Shown here: positions 1 to 8,284 of the stretch, one piece after another
Position numbering within the stretch: position 1 is the first letter of the stretch
How the letters are laid out: every line of letters begins with the position of its first letter
Assembly: GCF_006065315.1 (NCBI RefSeq)
Contig: NZ_CP040749.1
Coordinates: 558,001-622,000 of the forward strand
Reading direction: 5' to 3'
Length of the DNA stretch: 64,000 nt
From: Aureibaculum algae
GTDB taxonomy: Bacteria; Bacteroidota; Bacteroidia; Flavobacteriales; Flavobacteriaceae
Notes under the pieces: generated by a model
What the model was told of the DNA's origin: nothing
Databases searched by the model: none
Seen by the model: only the letters and a program-made list of their open reading frames with translations
Made by a program: the position numbers and the translations under genes

Positions 1-2
1 AT

Positions 3-752
3 TATATTATCAAAGGCACCAATGAAAACGCTACGCTAACAATTAAAGACATAAGTGAAGGAGAAAAAAATCTTTTAGCATTGTTGTTTTTCTATTATGA
101 ACTTTTTGCTGATAGCAAACAGCAGAATATTAAACCAGAAATTGAACTTATCATAGTGGACGACCCAATTTCAAGTATGGATGATTCAAATAAGTTTTAC
201 ATTTTGGAACTGATGAAAAACCTTTTGGAACTTCAAAATCAGCAGATTTTCGTTATGACCCATACTTGGGACGACTACTGTAATTTATCATATGGTAAGG
301 ATAACAATCAAACTTTTGCAACTTTTGAAATAAGAAAAAATAATGGAGTAAGTACATTGGCTAAATTGTCAAGTAAAGAAAAACCATATAACTATTTGTT
401 TAAAGAGATTTATGAATTTTCAAGAAAAAGTGATGAAGATATAAAGACAGAGTGCCAAATTTATCACTATCCAAATGTAATGAGAAGAATTTTTGAAGAA
501 TGGTATGGATTTAAAATTGGAAGAGATTTGAACTTTACAAGTAATCTTCAAAAGCAAATTGAAAGTCATTTCAGCATTACAAGTAACAACCAAAAAACAA
601 AACTCGGTTTGTTAATCAAAGTTTGCAATATTCTTTCTCATTCGATAAATGGTTCAATGAATCCTCAAGAAATTCATCAATCCGCAAAATATTTGATGAG
701 ACTTATTGAAGATAAAGACAAATTACATTTTGACAATATGAAACCACAATAA
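3..752 (+). CDS. SMC/AAA_13-type ATPase, C-terminal part (gene starts upstream of window)
   Basis: The frame is open from the first bases of the window, so only the last ~249 residues are present. In order they show an ABC-type signature SEGEKNLLAL (bases 54-83), a Walker B block LIIVDDPISSMDD (about 148-186) and an H-loop-like MTHTW (about 256-270). This is the C-terminal head of an SMC/RecF-like ATPase of the AAA_13 kind, a family that includes RloC-type phage-exclusion nucleases. Walker A lies outside the window, so nuclease or other fused domains cannot be judged. A TTG at 81 could be called as a start but falls inside the ATPase signature and is not the real one. It is the gene of partial cassette 0. 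Confidence 0.8.
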   Translation, partial: YIIKGTNENATLTIKDISEGEKNLLALLFFYYELFADSKQQNIKPEIELIIVDDPISSMDDSNKFYILELMKNLLELQNQQIFVMTHTWDDYCNLSYGKDNNQTFATFEIRKNNGVSTLAKLSSKEKPYNYLFKEIYEFSRKSDEDIKTECQIYHYPNVMRRIFEEWYGFKIGRDLNFTSNLQKQIESHFSITSNNQKTKLGLLIKVCNILSHSINGSMNPQEIHQSAKYLMRLIEDKDKLHFDNMKPQ

Positions 753-883
753 AGTAATGAAACGACAAGCCCTCACATACAGCCACACACATTGCCAAAC
801 CTCTCAATCCAACAGCACAAACCAAAGTTTGTCAATAAGTGTGTCTGACCCAACCCTCGGACTGAAAAACAAAAAGTACGATT

Positions 884-1016
884 GCCCAACAATGGCTATA
901 CCTAATGCGGGCGAAAGTGCTAACATGAAAGTTAATACATCAAATAAACGTTTCGGTAAACGGACAGTAAAGTGCCTTGAAATCCCGCACTACGCATAGC
1001 CGAGCCGTTGGCAACA
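884..1016 (+). other. attC-like site 0 (end of cassette 0 / start of cassette 1)
   Basis: Inverse core GCCCAAC at 884-890, then a long imperfect hairpin: 894-911 pairs with 984-1001 (about 15 of 18 positions), closed by the GTTGGCAACA core at 1007-1016 that starts the next cassette. The stretch 753-883 between gene and site has no convincing coding potential; an 80-codon frame over 757-999 is an artefact of the hairpin. Confidence 0.75.
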
Positions 1017-1046
1017 AGCTAAAGAAACACCCGAACATAAATTAAA

Positions 1047-2168
1047 ATGAGTGCAAAAAACATACATTCTGAACCTTTTGATGGAGGAACAATAACAAAA
1101 CTCGAAATATTTGAGGATTATGCTCAAGCTTGGATACCAACATTTTTACCACAAGCTCACTTTGGGGAGATTCATATATTTGACTTTTTTTCTGGACCAG
1201 GTTATGATTCAAATAATATAGCTGGAAGTCCAATTCGTCTTTTAACCAAAATAAATGAGCATTTAGGCAATATCTTAAGAACTAAAACTAAAATTGTTCT
1301 TCACTTCAATGAATTTGAGCCTAATAGAAAAGCACAGAATAAATTTGAACTACTAAAAAAGAATTGTGAAGATTTCATTTCACAAAATCCCAAATTTAAA
1401 TATTTCCTTACTGTAAACTATTACAATGAAGATGCTGGAGATTTATTCTTCAAATTAATTCCAACAATTAAAGAATATCCGTCATTAGTCTATTTAGACC
1501 AAAACGGTGTGAAATTTATTTCCCAAGAATATATTGATGAACTTGAAAGATTAAATACAACTGATTTTATCTATTTTGTTTCATCTTCTTTTTTTAGAAG
1601 ATATGGAATGACAGAAGAGTTTAAAAAAGCTTTAGAAATAGATATTGCAGAGTTAGAAAGTGAGGAATATCGAAATATGCATCGTTTGGTTTTCAATAAA
1701 ATCAATTCAAGACTTCCAGAAAAATCAGAACTAAAATTATTTCCTTTTTCAATAAAGAAAAATAGAAATATTTATGGAATCATATTTGGAGCAAAGAATT
1801 ATGCAGCAGTTGATAAATTTTTGAAAATAGCTTGGAAAAGAAATAACTTAAACGGAGAAGCTGATTTTGACATTGATGAGGATAAAAGTAAAATTCAACT
1901 CGATATGTTTGAGGGACAAAAATTGACTAAAGTTGAAAAATTCAAAAACGAATTAGAGTCCAAACTTTTAAACAGAAAAACAGTTACAAATAAAACTGTT
2001 TTAATGTACACTTATTCGAATGGACATATTCCACAACACGCAGTTGATTTATTAAAGCTTATGAAAAAACAAGGTAAATTGGAATATGACGGAAAATCAC
2101 CTTTCTTAAATTATGTAAATGTGTTTAGAAAAGATAATATTGTAACTTATAAAATAATCTCAAAGTAA
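1047..2168 (+). CDS. tcmP: three-Cys-motif partner protein TcmP
   Basis: A 373-residue protein with the N-terminal block of the three-Cys-motif partner family (FDGGTITKLEIFEDYAQAW, then HIFDFFSGPG around residues 46-56). Members are encoded next to a protein with a three-cysteine cluster, and exactly that follows here: the DUF5131 gene starts one base after this stop codon, so the two are surely co-translated. The biochemical role of the pair is not firmly known; links to conflict or nucleic-acid modification systems are inference. The glycine-rich FFSGPG is reminiscent of a Rossmann/methyltransferase-like fold. It is the first gene of cassette 1, 40 bp after the core site. Confidence 0.82.
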   Translation: MSAKNIHSEPFDGGTITKLEIFEDYAQAWIPTFLPQAHFGEIHIFDFFSGPGYDSNNIAGSPIRLLTKINEHLGNILRTKTKIVLHFNEFEPNRKAQNKFELLKKNCEDFISQNPKFKYFLTVNYYNEDAGDLFFKLIPTIKEYPSLVYLDQNGVKFISQEYIDELERLNTTDFIYFVSSSFFRRYGMTEEFKKALEIDIAELESEEYRNMHRLVFNKINSRLPEKSELKLFPFSIKKNRNIYGIIFGAKNYAAVDKFLKIAWKRNNLNGEADFDIDEDKSKIQLDMFEGQKLTKVEKFKNELESKLLNRKTVTNKTVLMYTYSNGHIPQHAVDLLKLMKKQGKLEYDGKSPFLNYVNVFRKDNIVTYKIISK

Positions 2169-2169
2169 A

Positions 2170-2895
2170 ATGGCACAATCAAGCATAGAATGGACAGAAA
2201 TGACTTGGAATCCTACAACTGGTTGTACAAAAGTTTCCCAAGGTTGTAAATTCTGTTATGCAGAAATTATGTCTAAACGACTTCAAGCAATGGGAGTTGA
2301 AAAATATAAAGACAATTTCGAAGTCCGCACACACGAATCTGCACTTAAAACACCTTATACTTGGAAAAAATCTAAAGTAGTTTTTGTAAACTCTATGAGC
2401 GATTTGTTTCACGAGCAAATACCTTTAGAATTTATAAAAAAGGTTTTTAAGGTTATGAACGAAAACCCACAACACGTTTTTCAAGTATTAACTAAAAGGG
2501 CAGAAAGATTATTAGAACTTCATAAAGAATTAAAGTGGAGTCATAATATTTGGATGGGAGTTTCAGTTGAGGAACAAAAAGTAGAAAATAGAATCGATTA
2601 TTTGAGAAAGACTAATGCAAGAGTAAAATTTCTTTCTCTTGAACCATTAATTGGAGCTTTACCGAATCTGAATTTAGAAAACATAGATTGGGTAATTGTT
2701 GGTGGAGAAAGTGGACACACGCCAAGACCAATGGATGCTGATTGGGTAATTGATTTACAAGAACAATGTGAAAAGGCAGATGTCGCATTTTTCTTTAAAC
2801 AATGGGGCGGAAAAAACAAAAAGAAAAACGGTAGAGAATTAAACGGTCGAACCTATGATGAAATGCCTGAAATAGAACTACAACATAGCGTCTGA
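2170..2895 (+). CDS. DUF5131 (phage Gp37/Gp68 family) three-cysteine protein
   Basis: A 241-residue protein. Near the N-terminus it carries WNPTTGCTKVSQGCKFCYA (residues ~13-31), a C-x6-C-x2-C cluster like that of radical-SAM-type proteins, followed by the family blocks VFVNSMSDLFHE, FQVLTKRAERL, GVSVEEQ, LEPLIG and VIVGGESG. These are typical of the phage Gp37/Gp68 (DUF5131) family. The cysteine spacing suggests a metal or Fe-S site, but no SAM chemistry is demonstrated. It lies one base downstream of tcmP, an established pairing, and is the last gene of cassette 1. Confidence 0.85.
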   Translation: MAQSSIEWTEMTWNPTTGCTKVSQGCKFCYAEIMSKRLQAMGVEKYKDNFEVRTHESALKTPYTWKKSKVVFVNSMSDLFHEQIPLEFIKKVFKVMNENPQHVFQVLTKRAERLLELHKELKWSHNIWMGVSVEEQKVENRIDYLRKTNARVKFLSLEPLIGALPNLNLENIDWVIVGGESGHTPRPMDADWVIDLQEQCEKADVAFFFKQWGGKNKKKNGRELNGRTYDEMPEIELQHSV

Positions 2896-2920
2896 AAGGA
2901 AAAGCCTGCGTACAACACCG

Positions 2921-4674
2921 GTAATCGTTGCACAAGCACCAAAATAGACCATCTGGATTAATTGGGGATTTATTTTTAGTAGTTTTAAGCGTGGCTATAA
3001 TTTTTTCTGTCCCCTATTTCATCTTTTTTAAAAGGCTTAAAATGGCTTGATCTGCTCAATATATGCCAAAAACAGTGAGTTAAGTACAGCGCAAGTGATT
3101 TGGCATCACTTCTGACAACTTTACTTGTGAATTTTAGGTACTTTTTCAGGTTGTAGGCAATGGCGGAGAGATGCATCACCTTGTTGGCTTGCTCAATGCC
3201 AATGGTATTTATTTTACGTAAGCCCATGAATTGAGTTAGCGTTCCAAAGACAGGTTCAACAGTACTCTGTCGTTTTGATTTCATATAACGACCTTGGTTG
3301 CTGCTTACGCGATGGTTATTTCGTTCGTATTCTTCTCTGTAATAAGTTACCGAAAATTTCTTTTCTTGTGCTGTCTTACCTAAACATTGTTTTCTTATCG
3401 GACAGTCTCTACAAATTTTTGAGGAGATTCTATATTCCTTTTTCTTACTACCTGTTCTATAATCATTAAACACTTTTTTAAAGGGAACGATATGACCCTC
3501 TGGACAGAGATAATGATCCTCTTGTTTGACATATTCAAAATCCTCAGGACCGCCTTTATACGTCCCGTGAGGTGGTATAAAACTTCGTAAACCTATTTTT
3601 TCCAAAAAAGCATAATTCTCTCCATCACTATAGCCTGTATCGGCCACTAGATTTTGCCATAAGATCCCTTGTTTGTTCAATCGTTTTTTTAATCGAGGTA
3701 CAATGTCTTGTAAGTATTGGCTGTCTTTCTTATCTGCCTTATACGCTTTAATGTCAGTGATTACATGATGTCCAGTGTCAACACTTAGCTGACTCATATA
3801 GTTCAGCTTGCGTGCCTTGCCTGGCTTTACACTAATTTTAGCATCCGGATCGGTGGGACTATAATGCGTTTTGTTTGAGGTGTATTTTGAGTTTTTATTG
3901 TTTGCACCCGTGCGTTGATCTTGATCTTTTGACCATTTTTTATTCCGACTTTTAATAGCAGACAATTCTTGCTTGGTGGCACTAATTTTTTTTTGAGCAT
4001 CTGAAGCTTTATTCTCTTTGGCTTTTCGAATAGGCTTTTGTTTATCCATGCTACTGATATGGCGTAGCTTTTTTAAGTGGTCTTCTAATTCTTCTTCAGG
4101 CACTTTTAACTCCAAGGTATCCATCGAGGCATTTGCCTTTATTGGAGCAGAATCTATCGCTTGAGTATGGCCACTTACCATGCCTTTGTCAACACACATA
4201 ATTAAAACACGCGTAAAGACTTCTTCAAAAACTTTTTCTGGATATAATTGACGCGTACGACTTATTGTGCTATGCCAGGGCAACTCTTCATCAATATCAT
4301 AGCCTAAAAAATACAATATGTCCAAACGTAAACTACAATGGGCAATCAACTGTCGATCACTGATAATATTCTCTAAATATCCCACCAAACACAACTTGAA
4401 AAACACGGTAGGATCTATGCTCTTTTGACCACTGTCTCCATAATAAGGACGTGTCAGTACATATAGAAAATGTAGGTCTAATTCCCCATTTAATCGTCGA
4501 TAAAAATTCTCCTTTGGAATCCGATCACTCATTCGGAATTGAGTGAATAATTTCTCTTGATACTCTTTTTTGCCTTGCATACCTCAAGATACAGAATATC
4601 AGTCTAATGACCAATAAATTCATGCGTTTTTTAGTTCATTTTATCCCTAATTATATATATCTTGTGCAACAGGC
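2921..4674. mobile_element. IS1182-family insertion sequence, copy 1 (1754 bp)
   Basis: Terminal inverted repeats GTTGCACAAG (2927-2936) and CTTGTGCAAC (4661-4670); six extra bases outside the left repeat and four outside the right are constant in all copies. The element is flanked by a 6-bp direct repeat ACACCG (2915-2920 and 4675-4680). It lies immediately after the AAC of the attC-like inverse core. Five full copies in the window have the same length and one diverged copy lies near 61 kb. Confidence 0.85.
2985..4580 (-). CDS. IS1182-family transposase (copy 1)
   Basis: A 531-residue DDE transposase with an N-terminal DUF772-like region (SIDPTVFFKLCLVGYLENIISDRQL) and the DDE blocks AIDSAPIKANAS (first Asp), LVADTGYSDGENY (second Asp) and RQSTVEPVFGTL (Glu). 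A cysteine-rich stretch (CRDCPIRKQC) precedes the Glu block. The frame is intact and the translation is the same in four other copies (12354, 18322, 42605, 56414), so the element is probably recent and active. It is transcribed against the cassette genes. Confidence 0.93.
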   Translation of the reverse strand: MQGKKEYQEKLFTQFRMSDRIPKENFYRRLNGELDLHFLYVLTRPYYGDSGQKSIDPTVFFKLCLVGYLENIISDRQLIAHCSLRLDILYFLGYDIDEELPWHSTISRTRQLYPEKVFEEVFTRVLIMCVDKGMVSGHTQAIDSAPIKANASMDTLELKVPEEELEDHLKKLRHISSMDKQKPIRKAKENKASDAQKKISATKQELSAIKSRNKKWSKDQDQRTGANNKNSKYTSNKTHYSPTDPDAKISVKPGKARKLNYMSQLSVDTGHHVITDIKAYKADKKDSQYLQDIVPRLKKRLNKQGILWQNLVADTGYSDGENYAFLEKIGLRSFIPPHGTYKGGPEDFEYVKQEDHYLCPEGHIVPFKKVFNDYRTGSKKKEYRISSKICRDCPIRKQCLGKTAQEKKFSVTYYREEYERNNHRVSSNQGRYMKSKRQSTVEPVFGTLTQFMGLRKINTIGIEQANKVMHLSAIAYNLKKYLKFTSKVVRSDAKSLALYLTHCFWHILSRSSHFKPFKKDEIGDRKNYSHA

Positions 4675-4877
4675 ACACCGTATATAATTTATTGCTGGCT
4701 TCTCGCCTACTTACGAAAGTCCTCGCGGACTTTCTTGGTCGGTAATTATTTACTAAATTAGTTGCTTAACCACGCAACAAACCATATACAAACACGTTAG
4801 GTGCAATTTAACCAAACCATTTGGCAAATATGTGGTACATCAAGAATTAAATAAAACTGATTAAAACAAAGTAATTA

Positions 4878-5336
4878 ATGAATAAATCAAAATTTAAAAC
4901 GGAAATTAACACATCTGCTCAAAAAGTATATGAAATGATGTTAGGCTTAAATGACAAAAGCACTTACGAATATTGGACAGCAGCTTTTAATCCGACCTCT
5001 ACCTATGAAGGTAATTGGGACAAAGGAAGCAAAATGCTTTTTGTAGGAACCGATGAAAACGGTAAAAAAGGAGGAATGATTTCGGAAATTGTAGAACACA
5101 GACCTGCTGAATTTATTTCTATTCGCCATTACGGAATTTTGGATGGAGATAAGGAAATAACCACAGGTGAACAGGTAGAGAAATGGGCAGGTGGACACGA
5201 AAATTATAGATTTACGGAAAACAACGGCACAACAACTGTAATTATAGAAATGGATACAATTGATGAATATTTGGATTACTTCAATAGTACATATCCAAAA
5301 GCATTGGATAAATTAAAAGAAATTTCAGAACGCTAA
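4878..5336 (+). CDS. SRPBCC (START-like/AHSA1-type) domain protein
   Basis: A 152-residue single-domain protein with the helix-grip pattern of the SRPBCC superfamily: an N-terminal beta strand with INTSAQKVYEMM, a central GNWDKGSKMLFVG, and a C-terminal helix (STYPKALDKLKEI). Members bind hydrophobic ligands or act as Hsp90 co-chaperone-like AHSA1 proteins; the ligand cannot be predicted. There is no signal peptide, so it is cytoplasmic. It is the only gene of cassette 2, whose cores GTTAGGTGCA (4796-4805) and TGCACCTAAC (5357-5366) are perfectly complementary over 10 bp. Confidence 0.82.
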   Translation: MNKSKFKTEINTSAQKVYEMMLGLNDKSTYEYWTAAFNPTSTYEGNWDKGSKMLFVGTDENGKKGGMISEIVEHRPAEFISIRHYGILDGDKEITTGEQVEKWAGGHENYRFTENNGTTTVIIEMDTIDEYLDYFNSTYPKALDKLKEISER

Positions 5337-5459
5337 AAAAGTAACCAAACAAAAACTGCACCTAACACCGTATCCTATGTAAAGCACTTTCCCGAGTCTT
5401 AGGTTAAATATACAATATTTTTCTTTTTTTTAATTCATGATATTATTTTTAGTGTTGAA

Positions 5460-5660
5460 CTGTTGATTACGCTTTTTGCGTTATCAATAATTCAATGCTA
5501 GCTTTATAAAACTCCGCATCCTATATGTGGTATCCGTCTTTAGCGAATCCACCAGCATCTCTATGATGATTTTGGCAAACAAGGCAACTTGCTATAAATA
5601 TGTGATAACTGTATTAGAGTTTCACCTACGGTGTTTTGTTGTCCTATCTTTTGTGCCAAT
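5460..5660 (-). ncRNA. candidate guide (seek/bridge) RNA of IS110 type A
   Basis: The non-coding DNA just downstream of the transposase holds two stretches matching the insertion target. On the minus strand 5635-5627 reads AACACCGTA, the same as the left target half AACACCGTAT (5364-5373). Further along, 5498-5487 reads GCATTGAATTAT, complementary at 10 of 12 positions to the right target half starting ATAATT at 6818. CCTATATGT at 5520-5528 resembles the element's own left end. The RNA limits are a guess. Confidence 0.5.
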
Positions 5661-5696
5661 TTTATAATGAGTTTTAAGCTTGTTTTATGTTTTTAT

Positions 5697-6752
5697 TTAA
5701 CTAACTACACCTACTTCATAAGGAATTTCAGTTCTAATTACTGCATGAATTCGACTCAAGAGTTTCCTCGCTACTTTTACCAATATGCGTTTGACATCTT
5801 TACCTGAATGTGACCGATAATAGGCCTGCATAACTGGATCAAAACGCAACGCTTGCCAAGTAGCTTCTACCAAATAACTACGCATTAGCCGATTTGCTCT
5901 TGGGGTTAACCCTGAAGTTTTGAGATTATCTCCACTTTGGTGTACCCAGGGAACCAATCCTACATAACTGGCTAATTGTTTGAAATTTTTAAAACGCCTT
6001 AAATCACCCAATTCACATAATAATCCACAAGCTACTATGCCTCCTACTCCCGGAACTGATCGTAATAAATAATAATCTTTCTTATAATGCTTACGACAAT
6101 AGGCACGTAATTTTGTACTCACATCTCGCTTTTGCTTATCTATATATTCATAGGTAATAAGACGTGTCTCAAAACAATAATCCATTGTAGGATATTCAAA
6201 AGTCAAATTTCTTAACCAATCTCTAAAATTATGAGACCAATGACTATTGTCAAATGGCTTTGGAATTTCAATCCCCAAATACAACAATTGCATCTTTATT
6301 TGAGTCTTTATTTTTCGATGTTCTTTAACCAGCTCATTTCTTCGACGAAACAAACATCTTAACTGCTCTCGTTCTATTGAAGGAACATGAATTCCTTTGA
6401 GTCGGCCATCCTTTAATTCTTTACATAACATACGTGCATCGATCTTGTCGGTCTTTTGAAACTGGGCCTTGGCTGGACGATGAACATCTGCAGGGTTAAC
6501 AACCTTTGCATGCCATCCAAATGAAATAAAATGTCGATAATGACTAAAGCCACAACAACCCGATTCATAACAGCAATAAACAGTATATCCCTTAAAATGC
6601 CTATCCACATACTTTTTTAAACTAAATGCATCTGGTGGAATAGTTAACGATGATCCATCAAAAAGATCCGTTGCAGTACGAATTTTCCAACTTCGCTTGT
6701 GTACGTCAATTCCAATAAATAACTTTGATCTAGTAGTATCCTTTGTTTTCAT
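5697..6752 (-). CDS. IS110-family transposase, type A (copy 1)
   Basis: A 351-residue DEDD/RuvC-like transposase with an N-terminal GIDVHKRSWKIRTATD and ADVHRPAKAQFQKTDKIDARML, and the C-terminal transposase_20 block SVPGVGGIVACGLLCELGD with ASYVGLVPWVHQSGD. IS110 recombinases use a structured RNA made from the element to choose both target and donor. It has the same translation as the copy at 48201-49256. Confidence 0.93.
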   Translation of the reverse strand: MKTKDTTRSKLFIGIDVHKRSWKIRTATDLFDGSSLTIPPDAFSLKKYVDRHFKGYTVYCCYESGCCGFSHYRHFISFGWHAKVVNPADVHRPAKAQFQKTDKIDARMLCKELKDGRLKGIHVPSIEREQLRCLFRRRNELVKEHRKIKTQIKMQLLYLGIEIPKPFDNSHWSHNFRDWLRNLTFEYPTMDYCFETRLITYEYIDKQKRDVSTKLRAYCRKHYKKDYYLLRSVPGVGGIVACGLLCELGDLRRFKNFKQLASYVGLVPWVHQSGDNLKTSGLTPRANRLMRSYLVEATWQALRFDPVMQAYYRSHSGKDVKRILVKVARKLLSRIHAVIRTEIPYEVGVVS

Positions 6753-6929
6753 AATAATAAGTTTTTGAACCTTAAAGTTATTAACTAAACTTTGGATACT
6801 GCTTTTACATGGTTGCTATAATTTATTGCTGGCTTCTTGCCTACTTGCGAAAGTCCTCGCGGACTTTCTTTGTCCGTAATTATTTACTAAATTAGTTGCT
6901 TAAACACGCAACAAACCATATACAAACAC

Positions 6930-6943
6930 GTTACCTGCAATTA
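6930..6943 (+). other. Start of cassette 3: core site and IS3 target
   Basis: The core GTTACCTGC (6930-6938) is complementary to the cassette end GCAGGTAAC (9557-9565). TTA at 6941-6943 is the left target duplication of the IS3-family element that follows, repeated at 8245-8247. Confidence 0.8.
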
Positions 6944-6982
6944 TGACCCGTCCTGAATATAGGCTACATAATTTTAAACATT

Positions 6983-7348
6983 ATGTATAAAAATGACAAA
7001 GTAATTAGACGGTATTCAGAACCTTTTAAACTAAAAATTCTGGATGAACTTAGTAAAGGTAAGCACACAAAGAGCGAACTTTGTAAACTCTATTCTATTG
7101 CACCTACAACGGTCAATGAGTGGATTAAAAAGTATAATCGTAAAGACTTAATGAACACCAGAGTAAAAGTGGAAACAAAAGACGAAATATCTAGAATTAA
7201 AGCACTACAAAAAGAGAATGAAAAGCTTAAAAAGCTTCTACTTAAAAAGGATCTGGATGCTATGGTAGAAGAATCTTACCTTGAAGTAGCAGCTGAAAAA
7301 CTAGGCTATAAAAATGTTCAGCAACTTAAAAAAAAACTCAATATCTAG
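6983..7348 (+). CDS. IS3-family transposase OrfA (copy A)
   Basis: A 121-residue protein with an N-terminal helix-turn-helix (RYSEPFKLKILDELSKGKHTKSEL..LYSIAPTTVNEWIKKY) and a C-terminal leucine-zipper-like coiled coil (ISRIKALQKENEKLKKLLLKK). It binds the IS ends. The last codons run through an A-rich tract (AAAAAAAAAC), a likely -1 slippage site that joins it to OrfB, which is in the -1 frame. Confidence 0.9.
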   Translation: MYKNDKVIRRYSEPFKLKILDELSKGKHTKSELCKLYSIAPTTVNEWIKKYNRKDLMNTRVKVETKDEISRIKALQKENEKLKKLLLKKDLDAMVEESYLEVAAEKLGYKNVQQLKKKLNI

Positions 7349-8205
7349 CATTTATTAAAACTAGAAATAGAGCTAAGGGATTTGCTTCTTTATCTACTAT
7401 AGCAAGTTGTTTTGGACTTAAACGTGATGCGTATTATAAATACAAATCTAGAGCTGATATGCGTTTAAAAATAGAACAACAGATTATTGAAATTGTTAGA
7501 AAAAGACGTAAATCCCTTCCTAGAGAAGGTGTTCGAAAACTCACTAAATCATTAGATAACGAGTTTACAAAAGCCAACCTTAAAGTAGGTAGAGATACAC
7601 TATTTAATGTCCTTAGAAAACACCAAATGCTAACACTTAGAAAGAAAACTAGTGCCAGAACAACCAACTCTTATCATCGGTTTTACAAGTACAATAACAT
7701 TATAAAAGATATGGAAGTTACTAAACCAAATCAAGTCTGGGTCTCTGATATTACATATATTAGAACTGTAAAAGGCTTTTGTTACTTGGCTTTGATAACA
7801 GATATGCATTCCAGGAAAATTGTTGGGTATGACATAAGTGATAGCTTGGAATTAAAAGGTTGTGTAAGAGCTCTTAATAAAGCCATCTATCAAGCTAAAA
7901 ACATTAAACAGCTTATTCATCATTCCGACAGAGGAATACAATATTGTAGCAATGTATACACACAAATACTCAAAAGAAAAAAGATAGATATTAGTATGAC
8001 TGAAGAAAATCATTGTTACGAAAACGCAATGGCAGAACGTGTAAACGGAATTTTAAAAGACGAATTTTACTTAGACCAAACCTTTGATAACGTGGAACAC
8101 GCAAAGAGAGCTGCAAAAAATGCAATTAATTTATACAACGAAATAAGATTACACTTATCTTTAGACTATAAAACACCAAATATGGTATATAAATTATCAG
8201 CTTAA
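7340..8205 (+). CDS. IS3-family transposase OrfB (copy A), made by -1 frameshift
   Basis: Integrase-core rve domain with the DDE triad: D in VSDITYIRTVKGFC, D in HHSDRGIQYCS, E in ENAMAERVNGILKDE. The first ATG in frame is at 7459 (248 residues), but the frame is open back into the end of OrfA and encodes the family's HTH_21-like start (RDAYYKYKSRADMR), so the functional product is most likely an OrfA-OrfB fusion by -1 frameshifting. The start is therefore approximate. Confidence 0.85.
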
Positions 8206-8284
8206 ATTAATTATTAACCTGTAGCCATATTTCAGGACTAGACATTAAAACCAACAACTGCGGAAAGAATTAATTAAGAATTTC

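Larger units (their letters stand above)
2907..4805 (+). other. attC-like site 1, interrupted by an IS1182-family copy
   Basis: Inverse core TGCGTACAAC at 2907-2916, insertion sequence at 2921-4674, then the rest of the hairpin to the core GTTAGGTGCA at 4796-4805. An apical hairpin (GAAAGTCC-TCGC-GGACTTTC) lies at 4715-4734. This is the one site whose inverse core does not complement the start of its own cassette (GTTGGCAACA at 1007). Confidence 0.7.
5374..6817. mobile_element. IS110-family element, type A copy 1 (about 1444 bp)
   Basis: The boundaries were set by comparison with the second copy (47878-49321), which has the same length, and with uninterrupted attC-like arms. There are no terminal inverted repeats and no clear target duplication, as usual for IS110. 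The long non-coding end (about 320 bp) lies downstream of the transposase and the short one upstream, the layout of the IS1111 subgroup. The exact junction may shift by one or two bases. Confidence 0.82.
5357..6939 (+). other. attC-like site 2, interrupted by an IS110-family element
   Basis: Inverse core TGCACCTAAC at 5357-5366; IS110-family element at about 5374-6817; the remaining hairpin reaches the core GTTACCTGCA at 6930-6939. Joining ACACCGTAT to ATAATT across the insertion recreates the left-arm sequence seen in attC-like site 1. The apical hairpin GAAAGTCC-TCGC-GGACTTTC is at 6849-6868. Confidence 0.75.
6944..8244. mobile_element. IS3-family insertion sequence, copy A (1301 bp)
   Basis: Inverted ends TGACCCGTCCTGAA (left) and TTCAGGACTAGACA (right), 3-bp target duplication TTA. 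It lies between the core and the first gene of cassette 3, 14 nt after the G of the GTT core. Relative to copies B and C (51021, 54113) it is a diverged relative at many positions. Confidence 0.9.

Noticed and set aside
757..999. 80-codon frame after the ATPase gene
   Set aside because: It covers the inverse core and both arms of attC-like site 0, has low-complexity composition and no ribosome binding site; it follows from the hairpin sequence.
3275..3469. 64-codon frame antisense to the IS1182 transposase, repeated in each copy
   Set aside because: It is the complement of a conserved transposase region and appears only because the copies are identical.
2921..4674. Reading the IS1182 element as an ordinary gene cassette
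   Set aside because: Its ends look like cassette cores, but four copies have perfect 6-bp target duplications and there is no attC-like hairpin at the left junction, so transposition explains the insertions better.
4715..4734. GAAAGTCC-TCGC-GGACTTTC hairpin as a transcription terminator
   Set aside because: No consistent U-tract; it lies at the tip of the larger attC-like fold in several sites.
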